Source: Solibacillus sp. FSL R7-0668
GTDB lineage: Bacteria > Bacillota > Bacilli > Bacillales_A > Planococcaceae
DNA length: 64,000 bases
Direction: 5' to 3'
Assembly (NCBI RefSeq): GCF_038006205.1
Contig: NZ_JBBOUU010000001.1
Span: 808,001-872,000, forward strand
Within the stretch, counting starts at the first letter, position 1, and the number at the start of each line of letters is the position of its first letter. The notes below the pieces were generated by a model. That model was not told the origin of the DNA, searched no databases, and saw only the letters and a program-made list of their open reading frames with translations. Below are positions 25,529-34,420 of the stretch, piece by piece. Made by a program: the position numbers and the translations under genes.

Positions 25529-25542
25529 ATCAAAATGAATAA

Positions 25543-25577
25543 GGGGATACTTCGATTATAGAAGTATCCCCCTTTTC
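25543..25577 (+). terminator. Terminator of the terC gene
   Basis: GGGGATACTTC pairs with GAAGTATCCCC around GATTATA, followed by CTTTT. Confidence 0.9.
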
Positions 25578-25630
25578 ATTTTCAGCACAATTCATTATAC
25601 TAGAAAAAATGATTAATGGAGGCGACTACT

Positions 25631-26980
25631 GTGCCTTTAAAACAATTAGAAAAAAGAAGTATTACCCCGTTTCGCCTTTTACTTACTTATTATTTTTTCG
25701 CCATCTTAATTTCGTATTTGTTGTTGCGAATTCCTGGTGTGCATTTGGAAGGTGTACAAGTCTCCCATTTAGATAGCCTGTTTATGGCGGTAAGTGCAGT
25801 AAGTGTAACGGGGTTAACAACGGTAACAGTTGCAGAAACATATAGTAGCTTTGGTTTAGCGATGATTTTAATCATTTTACAATTTGGTGCCATTGGTATT
25901 ATGTCAATCGGTACTTTTTTATGGCTATTATTCGGCAAGAAAATTGGTATGCGTGAACGTCAGCTAATCATGATTGACCACAATCAGTACAATTTATCAG
26001 GTGTTGTGGCGCTGATTAAGCAAATTACAAAATTGCTGTTTTTAATTGAAGCCATTGGAGCCATCATTTTAATGGTTCACTTTAAACGTTATTTTGATAC
26101 GTGGGAAGAGGCTGCTATTAATGGCATATTCGCCGCCATATCAGCGACTACTAATGGTGGCTTTGATATTACGGGGATGAGTTTAGTACCATTTCATTAT
26201 GATTATTTCGTACAATTTGTTTGTATGATACTAATCTTTTTAGGGGCAATTGGCTTTCCTGTGCTAGTAGAAGTGAAAACGTATTTATTGAAAAAGGACC
26301 CAACATTCCGCTTTAGTTTATTTACGAAAATCACAACGGCAACATATGGTGTACTATTTGTCGGAGGAACGGTCATCATATTAATACTAGAAAGCTTTTA
26401 TTCCTTTAAAGGGATGCAATGGCATGAGGCAATTTTTACGGCCATGTTCCATTCCGTTTCGACACGTTCAGCAGGCTTAACGACGTTTGATATCACGACA
26501 TTTAATGAGGCGACAGAGCTCTTTTTGAGTGGGCTAATGTTTATCGGGGCTTCACCAAGTTCAGTTGGTGGGGGAATTCGTACAACGACCTTTGCGATTA
26601 TCATTTTATTTGTCATTGCCTATTCACGGGGGCATTCAGATATTCAAATATTTAAACGTGAAATTCATCTGATTGATGTTTTTCGTTCGTTTGCGGTACT
26701 AATCTTTGCGTTATTCATGGTCATGGTGGCGATGATGATTTTATTGATTACGGAACAGCATGCATCAATGAATCAAATCTTGTTTGAAATTACGTCAGCA
26801 TTCGGAACATGTGGCATGTCCTTAGGGATTACACAGGATTTATCGACAATAGGTAAAGTGGTCATAATGGCGCTGATGTTTATTGGACGTGTCGGCTTAA
26901 TTTCGTTCCTTTATTCCCTAGGTGGGACTTCCAAAAAGAAAAAGTATCACTATCCAAAAGAACGCATTATTATTGGATAA
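25631..26980 (+). CDS. Potassium uptake channel subunit KtrB/KtrD
   Basis: A 449-residue TrkH/KtrB-type subunit with four M1-P-M2 repeats. The pore loops are visible as SVTGLTTVTV, SATTNGGFDITG, STRSAGLTTFD and FGTCGMSLGI, each with the Gly needed in the filter. The GTG at 25631 is preferred, because the ATG at 25616 lies directly against the GGAGG ribosome site that serves the GTG. The regulatory RCK partner is not adjacent, as in KtrCD systems; a KtrC-like gene lies at 54952. Flanking terminators make it a single-gene unit. Confidence 0.92.
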   Translation: MPLKQLEKRSITPFRLLLTYYFFAILISYLLLRIPGVHLEGVQVSHLDSLFMAVSAVSVTGLTTVTVAETYSSFGLAMILIILQFGAIGIMSIGTFLWLLFGKKIGMRERQLIMIDHNQYNLSGVVALIKQITKLLFLIEAIGAIILMVHFKRYFDTWEEAAINGIFAAISATTNGGFDITGMSLVPFHYDYFVQFVCMILIFLGAIGFPVLVEVKTYLLKKDPTFRFSLFTKITTATYGVLFVGGTVIILILESFYSFKGMQWHEAIFTAMFHSVSTRSAGLTTFDITTFNEATELFLSGLMFIGASPSSVGGGIRTTTFAIIILFVIAYSRGHSDIQIFKREIHLIDVFRSFAVLIFALFMVMVAMMILLITEQHASMNQILFEITSAFGTCGMSLGITQDLSTIGKVVIMALMFIGRVGLISFLYSLGGTSKKKKYHYPKERIIIG

Positions 26981-26982
26981 AA

Positions 26983-27026
26983 AAAGCTACGATTTGCTCC
27001 TTGATAGAGTGAATCGTAGCTTTTGT
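26983..27026. terminator. Bidirectional terminator
   Basis: AAAAGCTACGATT pairs with AATCGTAGCTTTT across a 17-base loop. It lies between the convergent ktrB/D and radical SAM genes. Confidence 0.88.
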
Positions 27027-27032
27027 TCGTTA

Positions 27033-28769
27033 TTAGTTAAAAGAATAGAAATACGGTGTTTCGCCATTGCGGAAGTAGGTGAATAGGTAGCCGGTTTGCT
27101 TTGTGATAGCCCCTGTTTCTTCATAGTCCTGTAAATTCATATGGAAGGGAATAATTAACGAATGCTTAAATAACTCGCGTTCGCTAATATTCATTGCTGC
27201 AAATGCCTCGCCAACAATCGCTAGATTCTCTTTAATGCGCGTATAAACATCCCGCATTTCAGTTTCAGAAAGGCGATCATCCCACCATAATTTTCGCGGC
27301 TGGAACTGTTGACCGCATAAGAAATCGTATTTCATTAAGCTAGTAATGATGTCGATATCTGCGTTTTCGACCGTTTGTAAAAATTCTAGTAAACGGCGGA
27401 ATAAGTCTTCTAACTGGTGTCCGATGCGACTCCAGCCCTTTGTTTCCCAATACGTACCGAAGTTTTGGAAGAAATCGAATGGTGTTTCGAAGCCTTTTGT
27501 GACTAAATATTCGATTGTATGGTCCATGCGATGGGCGTTCCAATACTTTTCAAGTACATCTTCGGCATGTTTAATGCGCACGATGTCATCGAAAGAAAGG
27601 ACATTGTTTGAGAAAATTTCATACGGTGAAATGTCAACGTATGTGTAGCCATATTTTTCGGCCTCTAAGCGTAGACCAGTACCGCGTAACAGTTTTAAGA
27701 AGCCAAGCTGTAGTTCTTCAGGACGCATATCGAATACATCATTGAACGTTTTGCGGAATGAATTGTAGTCTTCTTCTGGTAAACCAGCAATTAAGTCTAA
27801 ATGCTGATCGATTTTCCCGCCCTCTTTGACCATTGTGACGGTACGTTTCAGCTTCTCAAAATTTTGACGACGCTTTACTAAATCATTTGTTAAATCATTT
27901 GTCGATTGGACACCGATTTCAAAGCGGAATAGTCCATGTGGTGCATTGTCATTTAAAAACTGTATCACTTCAGGGCGCATAATATCAGCTGTAATTTCAA
28001 ATTGGAATACGACACCAGGTTTATGCTCATCGATTAAAAATTGGAACATTTCCATCGCATAGCTCCGGCTAATATTAAATGTACGGTCAACGAATTTAAT
28101 GGTTTTGGCCCCATTGTCCATTAAATAGCGAATGTCCTCTTTGATTTTTTCCCGATTAAAGTAACGTATACCCACTTCAATTGAAGAAAGGCAGAATTGA
28201 CAGCTAAAAGGACAGCCACGGCTTGTTTCAATGTATTGAATACGTTTACCCAGATGTGGTAAATCCTCTTCAAAACGGAAGGGTGTCGCAATTTCACGTA
28301 AATCAACTTTTGGTGGCTGTGCGTGAATTTTTAGCTTGCCTTCTTGCAAATAACAAATACCTGGCACCTTTTCAAGCTCAATTTCGCCATTGAAGTGACG
28401 CAGCATTTCTTTTAATGAAATCTCACCCTCGCCCATAATAATGAAGTCAATTTCTTCGTGCTTGCGTAGCCAATCATGGACGTCATACGATACTTCAGGG
28501 CCACCTAATACAATTTTGATATTCGGTAAAACCGTTTTTAACATACGAATTACGGCGATGGTTTCGTTGATATTCCAAATATAGCAGCTGAAACCAACTA
28601 TATCAGGTTTCTTTTGAAATAGATCCGAAACGATATTAAACGCGGGATCTTTAATAGTATATTCAGCTAGCTCACATTCAAATTCTGGTTGTACCGCAGC
28701 TTTTAAATAACGAATCGCTAAATTGGTATGAATATATTTTGCATTTAATGTACTTAAAACAATGTTCAT
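27033..28769 (-). CDS. B12-binding domain radical SAM protein (DUF4080 type)
   Basis: A 578-residue enzyme. Residues 1-130 form a cobalamin-binding Rossmann domain (KPDIVGFSCYIWNINET, KIVLGGPEVSY), without the DxHxxG of base-off binding. The radical SAM centre is ETSRGCPFSCQFCLSS (CxxxCxxC) at about residue 190, followed by the TIM-barrel elements VDRTFNISR and DLIAGLPEEDY. The last ~200 residues match the C-terminal domain of the DUF4080 group. The substrate is unknown. The ATG follows a GAGGAG site. It is a single minus-strand gene. Confidence 0.9.
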   Translation of the reverse strand: MNIVLSTLNAKYIHTNLAIRYLKAAVQPEFECELAEYTIKDPAFNIVSDLFQKKPDIVGFSCYIWNINETIAVIRMLKTVLPNIKIVLGGPEVSYDVHDWLRKHEEIDFIIMGEGEISLKEMLRHFNGEIELEKVPGICYLQEGKLKIHAQPPKVDLREIATPFRFEEDLPHLGKRIQYIETSRGCPFSCQFCLSSIEVGIRYFNREKIKEDIRYLMDNGAKTIKFVDRTFNISRSYAMEMFQFLIDEHKPGVVFQFEITADIMRPEVIQFLNDNAPHGLFRFEIGVQSTNDLTNDLVKRRQNFEKLKRTVTMVKEGGKIDQHLDLIAGLPEEDYNSFRKTFNDVFDMRPEELQLGFLKLLRGTGLRLEAEKYGYTYVDISPYEIFSNNVLSFDDIVRIKHAEDVLEKYWNAHRMDHTIEYLVTKGFETPFDFFQNFGTYWETKGWSRIGHQLEDLFRRLLEFLQTVENADIDIITSLMKYDFLCGQQFQPRKLWWDDRLSETEMRDVYTRIKENLAIVGEAFAAMNISERELFKHSLIIPFHMNLQDYEETGAITKQTGYLFTYFRNGETPYFYSFN

Positions 28770-28931
28770 AGTTTAATTCTCCTCTACATATATTCTATTG
28801 TAGCAGTGTGAAGCACAGCAAACAATATAGGATAATATACCCATTTAATTCCAAGTGATAGTATGGAATAATATGGAGTGTATATAAAATTCTGAAAATT
28901 TTAAAATCAGATGTAGGAGGCTCAGATATTA

Positions 28932-30377
28932 GTGAAAGGTGAATTGAGTCACATAGTAGATAGTCTATTTAAACAAGCAAGTGAACATTTAGTTATTTTT
29001 GATTGTACTGGAAAAATAAAGTATATGAATGATAAAGTTGTCGATACACTTGAACAGTTAAACATTCAGACAAGTTTTTTTGAGTTTACACAAAATAATC
29101 ATGCTGAATGGCATACGTTCATTACAAAAGTGACTCGAGACGCTACAGCTAGCTACAAATTAGATTTAATTAATGATTTTCAGCAACATGTATCGATCAA
29201 TTTTTTAGGCTATTATATTGCAGACCGTCAATTTATTTTTTGCATAATCAATTTCAATAAAGTAAAAAAGCCAATACATGAAATGCAGCAAAATCACCAG
29301 TTAATAAATGGGTTGCCAAATGGCGTCATCCTTACATCAAAAGCTGGGAAAATTATTGCAACGAATCAAAGGGCATTACAGCTATTAGGTTTTGAAAATA
29401 GACAGCTAGAAAGAAGAAATTATGACTTACTATTTGAAAATTGCTATGTCGACCCAAAAGCAATCATCCAATATTACCGGATGATATCAAATAATGAGCT
29501 TGCGACAATTTTAGTGAAGCGTATTGGAAACGATGAGCAAGTATATTATTTAGATATTTCTAGTAAAATCGATGAAAAGTTAAATATGCTGGTTACTACG
29601 ATTACAGATCAAACAGAAAAGATTGGCTTATTAGAGATGGTTAACCACCAAAAATCTTTAGCAACGGTCGGGCAAAATGTTGCGTCAATTATCCATGAAA
29701 TTCGTAACCCAATGACCGCTATACAGGGCTTTATTCAGATGATTAAAAGCAATGTAGAAGAGCAGGTGAATCCTTATTTTCAAATTGTCGAAACGGAACT
29801 TCAGCGGATTGACGAAATGTTAGTTGAATTACTGACAATTTCAAAGCCGAAAAAGTATGATTATCATTTATTGGAATTCAAAGGATTAATCGAGCAAGCG
29901 ATTACATTACTTCAATTGAAGGCTTTAGAAGCAAATGCAACGATTATTTTTGAATATGATGATAATGCCTCCTACTTAATTAAAGGAAATTACAATCGAT
30001 TAAAGCAAATGCTTATTAATCTATTGAAAAATTCCATCGAAGCCGTTGAAACGGGTGGTTCGATTATTGTTCGATTACATTATACAAATGCTTCGACACT
30101 TCGATTAATTGTAGAGGATAAAGGTAAAGGTATGTCAGAAGAGCAAATAGCTAATGCATTTCAGTCATTTTTCTCAACGAAGGATACTGGGACAGGTTTA
30201 GGACTAGTACTAGTGCAAACCGTAGTAGAAGAGCATCAAGGTTCAATTTCTGTAGAAAGCCAACAAGCGGTAGGGACGAGGTTTATAATTGATTTAAATG
30301 TATTAGCGAACGAAGGACATCCGGTTATATCCTATTCGACCTATTCACCTAAGCAAAATCTGCGAACGTCTATGTAA
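28932..30377 (+). CDS. Cytosolic PAS sensor histidine kinase (sporulation-kinase type)
   Basis: A 481-residue soluble kinase with no membrane helix. Two PAS domains (about residues 10-115 and 120-225: HLVIFDCTGKIKYMNDKV and GVILTSKAGKIIATNQRALQ) precede a HisKA box, ASIIHEIRNPMTAIQGF, and a HATPase domain with LINLLKNSIEAVE, EDKGKGMS and GTGLGLVLVQTV. There is no cognate regulator nearby. The build is that of KinA/KinE-like kinases feeding Spo0F, which is inferred here. The GTG at 28932 follows TAGGAGG at a slightly long distance (11 bases). Confidence 0.87.
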   Translation: MKGELSHIVDSLFKQASEHLVIFDCTGKIKYMNDKVVDTLEQLNIQTSFFEFTQNNHAEWHTFITKVTRDATASYKLDLINDFQQHVSINFLGYYIADRQFIFCIINFNKVKKPIHEMQQNHQLINGLPNGVILTSKAGKIIATNQRALQLLGFENRQLERRNYDLLFENCYVDPKAIIQYYRMISNNELATILVKRIGNDEQVYYLDISSKIDEKLNMLVTTITDQTEKIGLLEMVNHQKSLATVGQNVASIIHEIRNPMTAIQGFIQMIKSNVEEQVNPYFQIVETELQRIDEMLVELLTISKPKKYDYHLLEFKGLIEQAITLLQLKALEANATIIFEYDDNASYLIKGNYNRLKQMLINLLKNSIEAVETGGSIIVRLHYTNASTLRLIVEDKGKGMSEEQIANAFQSFFSTKDTGTGLGLVLVQTVVEEHQGSISVESQQAVGTRFIIDLNVLANEGHPVISYSTYSPKQNLRTSM

Positions 30378-30441
30378 AGTGAATTGTCACGGTGCGCAAC
30401 CGATTTAATTTAGCTCAACTTACTATGAAATATTGCGTTTT

Positions 30442-30471
30442 TTGACAAAACTTTCGATTAATCGCTATAAT
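30442..30471 (+). promoter_or_regulatory. Strong SigA promoter with internal palindrome, marR-type gene
   Basis: Consensus TTGACA (30442-30447) and TATAAT (30466-30471) are 18 bases apart. The perfect 10-bp palindrome CGATTAATCG (30455-30464) lies in the spacer, where a dimeric repressor would block RNA polymerase. Autoregulation by the MarR protein is a natural guess. Confidence 0.75.
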
Positions 30472-30504
30472 AGCCTTATTACTCAAAAATAGAGGATGGT
30501 TTTT

Positions 30505-30951
30505 ATGGCTTCAGATGAAGTAAAACAATCGTTAAAATTATTTATCGTATTATCAAGAGCGACGAAAGCAATTAATGAAGCAACGAATCAGTTTATCCAA
30601 CAAAATGGCCTGAATCCAACTGAATTTGCAGTTTTAGAGCTTCTCTATCATAAAGGTCGCCAGCCGTTGCAGCAAATTGGAAACAAAATTCTATTAGCTA
30701 GCGGTTCCATCACATATGTGGTGGATAAATTAGAAAAACGCCAATTTTTAACGCGTGTATCTTGTCCGGACGATCGTCGTGTAACTTTTGCTGAAATTAC
30801 CGATGCAGGTTCACAATTTATGGACAAACTGTTTCCGGAGCATGAGCAAAGGCTACATGAATTATTAAGCGCATTAACACCAAAGGAGAAGCAAACAGCG
30901 ATTGAGCTACTTAAAAAACTTGGTTTATCCATTAAAGATTTATCGTATTAA
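30505..30951 (+). CDS. MarR family transcriptional regulator
   Basis: A 148-residue winged-helix repressor. The centre reads LNPTEFAVLELLYHKGRQPLQQIGNKIL and the wing is RVSCPDDRRVTFAEITDAG, close to MhqR/YkvE-like regulators that answer to quinones and electrophiles. The ATG at 30505 has AGAGGATGG ahead; the ATG at 30496 is inside that site. The promoter carries a palindrome suited to autorepression. No efflux or dioxygenase gene is cotranscribed, since a terminator follows at once; its targets are therefore elsewhere. Confidence 0.9.
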   Translation: MASDEVKQSLKLFIVLSRATKAINEATNQFIQQNGLNPTEFAVLELLYHKGRQPLQQIGNKILLASGSITYVVDKLEKRQFLTRVSCPDDRRVTFAEITDAGSQFMDKLFPEHEQRLHELLSALTPKEKQTAIELLKKLGLSIKDLSY

Positions 30952-30956
30952 TGCGT

Positions 30957-30995
30957 AAAACACCTCTACAAACTTAGCTGTGGAGGTGTTTTTGC
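30957..30995. terminator. Bidirectional terminator
   Basis: AAAACACCTC pairs with GAGGTGTTTT across a 17-base loop between the convergent marR-type and lipoprotein genes. Confidence 0.85.
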
Positions 30996-31000
30996 TTTTA

Positions 31001-31717
31001 CTATTGAATTGTTAAGCCCATTTGCAAGAAGGCGTCTTGTAAGTCTGCGGCTACCGAATCATAAATTGTTAGCTTTACAAACATATTATCACGTTCAAAG
31101 GCAACTTTAATTACTTTATTCGCATCTTCTAGCGTAGTTTCGTAACCGACAATTTGAATAATGTCCTTGTGCTGCTCTAAAGTAGCGCTCAGATCTAGTT
31201 CTTTTACATCTGATGAAATCGCAGTCATCGTTTCATTGACTGACGCTTTTACATCCTCGAATTTGACCTCATCTTTTGTCAATACTTCAATTTGCATAGA
31301 GAAGTTGTCATCGGCATTGTATAGCAAATGATCGATGCCAGGTTCTTCTGACTCTAATGTATAGCTTTTAAAATGCTCAATTGTATAGTTCATCTCTGTA
31401 CTTTTTGAAGTTGTCACTGCCTCTTGATATGTTTGCCCGTTTGAACGATATGTTAATGTCGCTTGTTCATCGGTTTGTTGAGGCTTTGTTTCTGTTAGTT
31501 CCGTTGCCTCTCCCTCATTTTGCTCGGGTTCAGTTGTTGCTGGCGTAGTTGTTTCTTCGTTTTCGGGTTGTTTATTTGTTTCAGTTTCGTTTTGCTCGGT
31601 TTGAGGTGTTTCATTTGCAGCCGTAGACGTGTTAGGCTCGCCCGTTTCTGTATTACAAGCGGCTAATGTGGCTGATAGTAATAATAATGCACTAATTGTT
31701 GTAAATGTTTTTTTCAT
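31001..31717 (-). CDS. Lipoprotein of unknown function
   Basis: A 238-residue secreted lipoprotein: signal peptide with lipobox LAAC (Cys at about 21), a disordered Thr/Glu/Asn-rich linker of ~65 residues (TEQNETETNKQPENEETTT), and a compact C-terminal domain of about 150 residues (ATLTYRSNGQTYQEAVTTSK to the end). I do not recognise the domain. The linker would span part of the cell wall. A short gap and the same direction as the CPBP protease upstream suggest, but do not prove, a shared transcript. Confidence 0.8.
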   Translation of the reverse strand: MKKTFTTISALLLLSATLAACNTETGEPNTSTAANETPQTEQNETETNKQPENEETTTPATTEPEQNEGEATELTETKPQQTDEQATLTYRSNGQTYQEAVTTSKSTEMNYTIEHFKSYTLESEEPGIDHLLYNADDNFSMQIEVLTKDEVKFEDVKASVNETMTAISSDVKELDLSATLEQHKDIIQIVGYETTLEDANKVIKVAFERDNMFVKLTIYDSVAADLQDAFLQMGLTIQ

Positions 31718-31782
31718 AATGTGCCTCCTCTTATTATTTTAATAGACGAAAACTAGGAAGGTAAGTTTCTGATTATATTGTA

Positions 31783-32394
31783 TCAAAACAATGGTAAAAC
31801 TAAAAATAATAATAAAACAAAAACGATATGTGCAACGATAATGAGCGGTAAACTTTTTTTCCATTCATAAAGCGCGCCCCATAAAAGCCCTGCAACAATG
31901 GCAGCTAATGCGCCTGGGATAAATCCGCTAATCGCTAGAGATAATGAAAATAATATGGCCGTAATAAAAACAGCCCAAGCAGGTGATGTATAGCGCTTTA
32001 ATTGCTGCTGCACATAACCACGCCAAAACATTTCCTCACCAACTGCGATAATAAAAATAAGCATGATGTAATGGAATATATGTTGCGGACCATAATTATT
32101 TAGAAACTTTGGAATTTCGGACGTAACGTTGGCATCGATATAAGGAAGTAAGATGTAACCTAATTTAACAAAGCCGTACGTAATGGTTCCATAGCCAATC
32201 CCATAAATTAAATATTGCCAAGTGGGAATGCGGTCTTCAAATTTACTAGAGACTAAGGCAATGGCGATTCCTACTAGTAAAGTGAATGCGTACAAATACC
32301 AAAAGATTGCTTTTTCGTAAAATGTGAAGAACATCATACTATAAAGAAAAATCAATGACAGAAGGAGAGTAATTGTTTGTCTATCCATTTTCAT
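31783..32394 (-). CDS. CPBP family intramembrane metalloprotease
   Basis: A 203-residue protein with six or so membrane helices and the CPBP (Abi/CAAX-protease-like) motifs: EEMFWRGYVQQQL supplies EExxxR, and VFITAILFSLSLAISG and LAAIVAGLLWGALYEW follow. The His usually seen in the second motif (FxxxH) is replaced: the match here is FSLSLA, so metal binding may be altered or the annotation incomplete. GGGGG lies 10 bases ahead of the ATG. Roles of the family range from prenyl-protein processing to bacteriocin immunity; here it is unknown. Confidence 0.8.
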   Translation of the reverse strand: MKMDRQTITLLLSLIFLYSMMFFTFYEKAIFWYLYAFTLLVGIAIALVSSKFEDRIPTWQYLIYGIGYGTITYGFVKLGYILLPYIDANVTSEIPKFLNNYGPQHIFHYIMLIFIIAVGEEMFWRGYVQQQLKRYTSPAWAVFITAILFSLSLAISGFIPGALAAIVAGLLWGALYEWKKSLPLIIVAHIVFVLLLFLVLPLF

Positions 32395-32426
32395 TCATTG
32401 TGTACCCCCTTTTACGTATCGTATCA

Positions 32427-32471
32427 AAAAATACCCTTTTTAGCATCTTTTGAATGGTAAAAAGGGTATTT
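32427..32471 (-). terminator. Terminator of ykvS
   Basis: On the minus strand AAATACCCTTTTT pairs with AAAAAGGGTATTT, followed by TTTG. Confidence 0.78.
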
Positions 32472-32479
32472 GGTATTAA

Positions 32480-32665
32480 TTATTCATGATTCGTTAAAAT
32501 TTTATACCGTTTATGATTGATAACTGTTTTTTCTTCCAATTCTAATTCATGAAAGTTCTCCATGATCGTAATATCCACAATAACCGAATTTTCATTGACT
32601 TTTTCAACAATGCCTCTTAATCCATCTTTGAACTCGATAATATTCCCAACTTCAGCAATTTTCAT
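32480..32665 (-). CDS. ykvS: YkvS family protein (DUF2187)
   Basis: A 61-residue protein with a KOW/SH3-like beta-barrel pattern: KIAEVGNIIEFKDGLRGIVE, NENSVIVDITIMENF, then ELEEKTVINHKRYKIL. The sequence is very close in form to B. subtilis YkvS. The function is unknown; the fold suggests nucleic-acid or protein binding. AAGGGG lies ahead of the ATG. Confidence 0.88.
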   Translation of the reverse strand: MKIAEVGNIIEFKDGLRGIVEKVNENSVIVDITIMENFHELELEEKTVINHKRYKILTNHE

Positions 32666-32834
32666 AGACAGTCAGCCCCTTCATCGACTAATAATTAACA
32701 GTTTGCATGCAATTATACTACAAAGTTTATCTTTTTTGAATATTTATATTATTCTAGGCGGAATTTAGTCCCTTTTCATACATCTAATAGTTCTGTTATA
32801 TTGGAAAAAATAAAAAGACTCGAGGTAATTTTAA

Positions 32835-33023
32835 ATGGCGGATTATAAAGACATGTTAGATCAATTACGCAACGGTGAAGTGAAATCTATACGCATAAAA
32901 AAAGATGAATTTTTACAATTTCGTGAACAACTTGTGAAGGACGAACAATTTAAACATTTTCGAGGTGAAGCAAAACAAGGCGGGGACGTTGTTTTTACCT
33001 ATTTGCCAATTCCACGATCATAA
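32835..33023 (+). CDS. Small conserved-looking hypothetical protein
   Basis: A 62-residue soluble, charged protein (MADYKDMLDQLRNGEVKSIR, then DEFLQFREQLVKDEQFKHFR and a beta-like end GGDVVFTYLPIP). I think it resembles short Bacillales hypothetical proteins but cannot name a family. CGAGGTAA lies ahead of the ATG. The Spo0E-like gene follows with its own promoter. Confidence 0.65.
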   Translation: MADYKDMLDQLRNGEVKSIRIKKDEFLQFREQLVKDEQFKHFRGEAKQGGDVVFTYLPIPRS

Positions 33024-33052
33024 AAACTGTCGAATTTTGTTTTACGATTATT

Positions 33053-33081
33053 TTGTATCTATTATGTAAAGAAAGTATAAT
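33053..33081 (+). promoter_or_regulatory. Promoter of the spo0E-like gene
   Basis: TTGTAT and TATAAT are 17 bases apart and end 33 bases ahead of the start codon. Confidence 0.6.
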
Positions 33082-33114
33082 AATGGTAACAAGCAATCGT
33101 AAGGAGGGATAAAA

Positions 33115-33318
33115 TTGGACGAAGAAAGATTTGATGAGGCATTATTACATCAAATTGAATTAAAAAGACAACTCATGATTCAATCTGGTATTGAACATGG
33201 GCTACACAGCAAGCAAACACTTTATTTAAGCAAACAAGTGGATTATTTAATGAACAAATTCAATGGAATTTATCATAGAAAATGGACCATTTCAGGACAA
33301 AATCATCATTTGAAATAA
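33115..33318 (+). CDS. Spo0E-like aspartyl-phosphate phosphatase
   Basis: A 67-residue helical hairpin protein. The pattern IELKRQLMIQSGIEHG...TLYLSKQVDYLMNKF matches the Spo0E family, in which the S-x-x-x-D motif (here SKQVD) is catalytic and removes phosphate from Spo0A~P. TTG is the start, with AAGGAGG ahead. Together with the two orphan kinases in the window it indicates a working phosphorelay, and so a spore-forming host. Confidence 0.85.
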   Translation: MDEERFDEALLHQIELKRQLMIQSGIEHGLHSKQTLYLSKQVDYLMNKFNGIYHRKWTISGQNHHLK

Positions 33319-33396
33319 ATTTAGAGAATGATGTTTAATGTTGAATGATAAGGGAATAATAACATTGAACACAGCAACATTCTCATTTCCCCCTTT

Positions 33397-33434
33397 AGAG
33401 TAGAAGCGACTCGACGCTGCTACTCTCTTTTTTT
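33397..33434 (+). terminator. Terminator of the spo0E-like gene
   Basis: AGAGTAG-a-AGCG pairs with CGCT-g-CTACTCT around ACTCGA, followed by CTTTTTTT. Confidence 0.9.
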
Positions 33435-33539
33435 GTGTATAAGTGTTGATAAGGATTTGTCTAGAATGGCATAACGTACATTGCAGTTTGATTGAAGTTT
33501 GATAAAATGAAAGAAACGAGCAAAAAGGGGATTTTTGTA

Positions 33540-34406
33540 ATGGACATGAAAAAGATTGGCTTTATCGGAACAGGCGTTATGGGAGCAAGCGTTGTTAAGC
33601 ATTTACTCCACGCAGGCTATGAGGTAACGGTTTATACACGCACAAAAAGTAAGGCAGAAGCTTTAGTGTCCTTAGGTGCAAAATGGGCTGAAACACCTGC
33701 AAAGGCAACAGAAGGACAGCATGTGGTATTCACAATGGTCGGCTATCCAAAAGATGTTGAAGAAGTGTATAACGGTACAGATGGTATTCTTTCTGTAGCA
33801 AAGCAAGGGACAATCGTTGTTGATATGACAACAAGCGAGCCGACATTAGCGAAAAAATTATACGAGCAAGCGAAGGCAATCGGTGTACATAGTTTAGATG
33901 CGCCTGTTTCGGGTGGAGATATTGGCGCACAAAATGGGACATTGTCCTTAATGGTTGGTGGCGATGAAGCTGTTTTTGAACAGATGAAGCCGATTTTTGA
34001 AACTTTTGGCCAAAATATCGTGTATCAAGGGGCAGCAGGAGCAGGCCAACATACCAAAATGTGCAATCAAATTTCTATTGCATCCGGTATGATTGGTGTT
34101 TGTGAGTCAATGGCTTATGGTTTGAAAGCAGGATTATCGATGGATGAGGTATTGCGTTCAATTACAGCAGGTGCAGCAGGCTCTTGGTCATTATCTAATC
34201 TTGCTCCACGTATGCTAAAAGGCGACCTCGATCCAGGCTTCTATATTAAACATATTATTAAAGATATGAAAATAGCACTAGATGAAGCAGAACGTATGAA
34301 TCTTCAACTACCAGGTTTAGCATTAGCGAAATCGATGTATGATCAATTATTAGAAGAAGGCTATGGTGATAATGGTACTCAAGCATTAATTAAATTCTAT
34401 AAATAA
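33540..34406 (+). CDS. NAD(P)-dependent beta-hydroxyacid dehydrogenase (YkwC-like)
   Basis: A 288-residue oxidoreductase of the 3-hydroxyisobutyrate/tartronate-semialdehyde group. The cofactor loop is IGFIGTGVMGASVVKHLL, the substrate motif DAPVSGGDIGAQNGTL is complete, and the catalytic Lys sits in GAGQHTKMCNQI. The ATG at 33540 has AAAAGGGG ahead; the in-frame ATG at 33492 lacks a site. B. subtilis YkwC is the nearest named relative by pattern. The physiological substrate is unproven. Confidence 0.92.
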   Translation: MDMKKIGFIGTGVMGASVVKHLLHAGYEVTVYTRTKSKAEALVSLGAKWAETPAKATEGQHVVFTMVGYPKDVEEVYNGTDGILSVAKQGTIVVDMTTSEPTLAKKLYEQAKAIGVHSLDAPVSGGDIGAQNGTLSLMVGGDEAVFEQMKPIFETFGQNIVYQGAAGAGQHTKMCNQISIASGMIGVCESMAYGLKAGLSMDEVLRSITAGAAGSWSLSNLAPRMLKGDLDPGFYIKHIIKDMKIALDEAERMNLQLPGLALAKSMYDQLLEEGYGDNGTQALIKFYK

Positions 34407-34420
34407 TGAAATTTGCATCA

